From: an uncultured Lachnospiraceae bacterium
GTDB taxonomy: Bacteria > Bacillota > Clostridia > Lachnospirales > Lachnospiraceae
Assembly (NCBI GenBank): GCA_910585905.1
Contig: CAJUID010000042.1
Location: 1-24,823, forward strand
Length of the DNA stretch: 24,823 nt
Reading direction: 5' to 3'
Part shown: piece after piece, positions 22,378-24,823 of the stretch
How positions within the stretch are numbered: the first letter of the stretch is position 1
How the letters are laid out: the number at the start of each line of letters is the position of its first letter
Program-made: the position numbers and the translations under genes
Notes under the pieces: generated by a model
The model's database searches: none
What the model was told of the DNA's origin: nothing
The model's input: only the letters and a program-made list of their open reading frames with translations

Positions 22378-23598
22378 ATGTTTGAAGGATTTAGCTTTGA
22401 AGTGCTAACCCAGCGGATGCTTGACCGTGTGAGTGATGATTTTGATAAACGGGAGGGTTCTGTTATATATGATGCCATTGCCCCGGCCGCAATGGAACTT
22501 GCAGAGTTTTATATTGCACTTGATATGGTAATGGATGAAGTCTTTGCAGAGTCGGCTTCCTATTATTATCTGATAAAAAGGGCAGCCGAGCGTGGCATCA
22601 TCCCAAAAGAAGAGACGAATGCGGTTGGCAGGATGGTTGTTTTCCCGCCCGATACGGCCATCTCTGCAGGGGACAGGTTTAACCTAAATACATTGAATTA
22701 TACGGTTGTATCTGCGTTGAATGCCGAGCTAGGGGAATACAGGGTAGAATGTGAAACTCCAGGTACGATTGGCAACCAGCAGTTAGGAAGTATGCTGGCG
22801 ATAGAAACGGAGCATGAGTTAAATAATATGGAATCTGCAGAACTGGCCGAGATTATCATACCTGGGGAAGAGGAGGAGGATGTAGAAACCTTTAGGGAAA
22901 GGTATTTCGCATCGTTCCATAATCAGGCATATGGCGGAAATAAGGCAGATTACATTGAGAAGGTAAATAATATTGCCGGAGTAGGCGGCTGTAAGCCTTT
23001 CCGGGTATGGAATGGGGATTACCACCCTTCAAAAATGATACCAAATGAGATGGTGCAGCTCTGGTTTGGGCGGCAGTCGGAAGAGACACTCGGCCCCCAG
23101 GTATATGAATGGATTGAGACAGTCTACAATGCGGCAAAGGAAAGGCTGCTTACAGTTGGTGGGACGGTAAAGGTGGATATCATTACTTCTGATTGGAAGG
23201 CGCCGACAGAAGCAATGCTCCAAACGGTGCAGGAAGAAATTGACCCGACAGGAACGGCGGGGGAAGGGGATGGGATTGCTCCAATAGGGCATGTAGTAAA
23301 GGTAGAAGGTGTAAAGGAGGTTCCTATCAATATTTCAACCTGCATGGAATACCGTAATGGTTTTTCATTTTCCAATATGCAGGAACCAGTGCAGGATTTG
23401 GTTGATTCTTATTTTTTGGAGCTTTGCGAAAGCTGGGCTTCTAATGACAATATAACAGTAAGGGTCAGCCAGATTGAGTCAAGGATATTGGAACTGGATG
23501 GGGTTATTGATATTAGGGATACCATGCTAAACGGGAAAGCAGAGAATGTCATCCTTGGCCAGGACTGTATACCAGTAAGGGGGGAGATTATTGTCTGA
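22378..23598 (+). CDS. xkdT: Baseplate J-like protein (XkdT-like)
   Basis: The 406-residue protein fits the baseplate J family, a wedge component. Features are ILDRVSDDFDKREGSVIYDA-type residues (RVSDDFDKREGSVIYDAIAP, about 17-36), AAERGIIPKEETNAVGRMV, ETFRERYFASFHNQAYGGNK (179-198), NIAGVGGCKPFRVWNGDYHP (206-225), DIITSDWKAPTEA and GIAPIGHVVKVEGV. The end overlaps the next gene by 8 bases. Confidence 0.94.
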   Translation: MFEGFSFEVLTQRMLDRVSDDFDKREGSVIYDAIAPAAMELAEFYIALDMVMDEVFAESASYYYLIKRAAERGIIPKEETNAVGRMVVFPPDTAISAGDRFNLNTLNYTVVSALNAELGEYRVECETPGTIGNQQLGSMLAIETEHELNNMESAELAEIIIPGEEEEDVETFRERYFASFHNQAYGGNKADYIEKVNNIAGVGGCKPFRVWNGDYHPSKMIPNEMVQLWFGRQSEETLGPQVYEWIETVYNAAKERLLTVGGTVKVDIITSDWKAPTEAMLQTVQEEIDPTGTAGEGDGIAPIGHVVKVEGVKEVPINISTCMEYRNGFSFSNMQEPVQDLVDSYFLELCESWASNDNITVRVSQIESRILELDGVIDIRDTMLNGKAENVILGQDCIPVRGEIIV

Positions 23599-24145
23599 CG
23601 CGATGGAAAGAAAAAGGCTGATAGAATACCTTCCCCCAGTTATGCAGGGTTTTGCGGAATTCAAAGCGATTATGCAGGCAGAAAATACCGAGACTGACCT
23701 AGTCGATGGGAACATCCAAAGAGTGCTGGATAATGCCTTTATTGAATTATGCGACGAATATGGGATTAAAAAATATGAAGCGATGTTAGATATCTTCCCA
23801 GATTCTAACGATACGCTGGCATCAAGGAAGCTTCGGGTATTAATCCGCTGGAATGAATTCATCCCATATACATATAGGGTATTGATCCGAAAACTAAATG
23901 CTTTCTGTGGGGTCAATGGATACGATATCTTTCCAGATTTAGAAAATTATAATTTAAGTATTGATATCCAAATATCCGTATCTAAACAGCGGGAAGAGAT
24001 AGAAAAATTTCTGGAGCGTATCTTACCAATGAATTTTTCTTACAGAGTCAGCATTAAGTACAATACGCACAAAGTGCTGGCAGGTTACACACATCAATAT
24101 CTATCCAGATATTCGCACAGAGGGGCAAGAGAGGAGGAACTTTAG
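23591..24145 (+). CDS. xkdU: DUF2313 tail protein (XkdU-like)
   Basis: The 184-residue protein matches DUF2313/XkdU: RKRLIEYLPPVMQGFAEFKA near the start, QAENTETDLVDGNIQRVLDN, SNDTLASRKLRVLIRWNEFI, then a basic C-terminus. It is the last baseplate component before the fibres. TTG 23591 is taken as start because AAGGGGGGAG ends four bases upstream (23586); ATG 23603 would be 16 bases from it. It overlaps the end of the J gene. Confidence 0.9.
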   Translation: MSDAMERKRLIEYLPPVMQGFAEFKAIMQAENTETDLVDGNIQRVLDNAFIELCDEYGIKKYEAMLDIFPDSNDTLASRKLRVLIRWNEFIPYTYRVLIRKLNAFCGVNGYDIFPDLENYNLSIDIQISVSKQREEIEKFLERILPMNFSYRVSIKYNTHKVLAGYTHQYLSRYSHRGAREEEL

Positions 24146-24148
24146 AAT

Positions 24149-24439
24149 ATGCCTGATTATACAAAATATCTCAATCTCGAAAAGCCATATGAAGATGAAG
24201 GGTATGACATTGGGGTTCACAATAACAATGCTGACAAAATAGACGAGGAGATTAATAAACTGCAAACAAGTTCAGTTGTGGTTGATAAAGAGTTGTCCTT
24301 GGAAAGTGGAAATCCAGTAGAAAATAAAGTCATAACAGAAGAGTTTCAAAATTATGCTATAGGGCCAGGCTTGGAGTTTGGCGTTGTTAATGGGATATTA
24401 AATGTAACCTATGATGATGGAGAGGGGGAACATAGATAG
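24149..24439 (+). CDS. Small tail fibre-associated protein
   Basis: The 96-residue protein begins with PDYTKYLNLEKPYEDEGYDI, then HNNNADKIDEEIN, the N-terminal baseplate-attachment pattern common in Bacillota phage fibres (a YTKNLNL-type start). The C-terminus ends with FGVVNGILNVTYDDGEGE, typical of a fibre segment. It is far shorter than most fibres, so it may be a separate adaptor, or the N-terminus of a fibre split from the next gene. The stop overlaps the next GTG by one base. ATG 24149 follows GAGGAGGAAC. Confidence 0.8.
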   Translation: MPDYTKYLNLEKPYEDEGYDIGVHNNNADKIDEEINKLQTSSVVVDKELSLESGNPVENKVITEEFQNYAIGPGLEFGVVNGILNVTYDDGEGEHR

Positions 24440-24823
24440 TGGCAAAACAAACGATACAGATTGCGGACAAACCGACAGAAGATGAAATTCTTGCTCTGCT
24501 AAAAAGCAGTGAAATAGGGCTGGCGGTATTGAAAGAACTGCTTGGCCATAATGCAGATGCGGAAACAATGGCAGCAATCAAGGCACTGCTCGAGAACGGA
24601 ACATATGGACTGAATGCTATTAAAACTGCGATAAACGGCCGGGCGAATGAAACGACTTCGGCGGCGATAAAATCACTGCTCGAAAATGGGACGTATGGGT
24701 TGAATGCCATTAAGTCAGCAGTAAACGGCCGGGCGAATGAAACGACTTCGGCGGCGATAAAATCACTGCTTGAGAATGGCACCTATGGGCTGAATGCACT
24801 GAAAAATGCAATAACGAATAGCA
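24439..24823 (+). CDS. Tail fibre-like repeat protein (partial, runs off the window)
   Basis: GTG 24439 overlaps the previous TAG and follows GGAGAGGGGG. The frame stays open to the window end, 128 codons. After VAKQTIQIADKPTEDEIL and a degenerate repeat (LLKSSEIGLAVLKELLGHN), near-identical 30-residue repeats start at 24571, 24661 and 24751, each with an Ala-Ile-Lys entry, LLENGTYGLNAIK and NGRANETTS. Such repeats make elongated, probably trimeric helical shafts; receptor-binding parts would lie beyond the window. The assignment as fibre rests on position and repeat structure. Confidence 0.75.
   Translation, partial: MAKQTIQIADKPTEDEILALLKSSEIGLAVLKELLGHNADAETMAAIKALLENGTYGLNAIKTAINGRANETTSAAIKSLLENGTYGLNAIKSAVNGRANETTSAAIKSLLENGTYGLNALKNAITNS
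24571..24823 (+). repeat. 90-base tandem repeats in the fibre gene
   Basis: Repeat units of 90 bases (30 codons) begin at 24571, 24661 and 24751. A block of 49 bases is identical between 24632-24680 and 24722-24770. The repeats continue past the window edge. High nucleotide identity suggests recent duplication. Confidence 0.85.

Noticed and set aside
24387..24782. 131-codon minus-strand open frame at the window end
   Set aside because: It is the antisense shadow of the fibre repeats; the plus-strand frame has a start overlap, ribosome site and sensible repeats.
24571..24823. Regular repeats that could suggest a CRISPR array
   Set aside because: The period is exactly 90 bases, in frame, with similar sequence throughout and no distinct spacers; they are coding repeats.
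1..24823. tRNA genes, insertion sequences, integrase or attachment sites
   Set aside because: I found no transposase or integrase motifs, no tRNA-like cloverleaf and no terminal repeats in the window.

Overview
The window is a continuous, entirely plus-strand piece of a myovirus-type (contractile-tailed) phage or prophage from a low-GC Gram-positive host. Strong GGAGG-type ribosome sites, dense ATGA and stop/start overlaps, and the late gene order all point to a PBSX/skin-like phage of Bacillota. The small accessory proteins and the GP20-type scaffold look most like phages of Clostridia such as Lachnospiraceae; that host guess is inference. No integrase, repressor, lysis gene, tRNA or CRISPR array is visible.

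Region 1 (1-4595) is the end of the early/middle region. It holds the tail end of an unknown gene, a Dam-like adenine methyltransferase with an altered catalytic motif, about 240 bases of decayed small genes, then a tightly coupled run of small accessory genes (ASCH domain, two DUF551-like proteins, small Cys-rich proteins). It ends with a sigma-region-4-like protein that probably switches on the late genes. Region 2 (4596-4754) is a control region with a promoter-like element containing a tandem TTTGTCCG repeat and a strong intrinsic terminator just before the late operon.

Region 3 (4755-10122) is packaging: small and large terminase, SPP1-gp6-like portal, and a MuF head protein whose C-terminus carries an HEIGH zincin-like metalloprotease domain, followed by a small coupled gene. 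Region 4 (10123-10366) is non-coding: two intrinsic terminators, then a leader with mutually exclusive GC-rich hairpins before the scaffold gene. Region 5 (10367-13973) is the head and head-tail joining block: GP20 scaffold, major capsid protein, connector, head closure and tail completion proteins, a YqbJ-like protein that seems to start at ATA, and a YqzN/YkzM-like protein.

Region 6 (13975-24823) is the tail, colinear with xkdK-xkdU of PBSX: sheath, tube, a tail-assembly chaperone with a textbook -1 frameshift site (A AAA AAC at the stop codon plus stem-loops), tape measure, LysM protein, a CHAP-peptidase/hub fusion, DUF2577, DUF2634, baseplate J, DUF2313, and two fibre genes, the last cut by the window edge inside 90-base repeats.

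Most of this is a well-ordered known phage plan. The points that merit a second look are the MuF-zincin plus small-gene cassette, the structured leader before the scaffold gene, the frameshift region with competing hairpins, the ATA start, the DLPY methyltransferase motif, and the CHAP-hub fusion.
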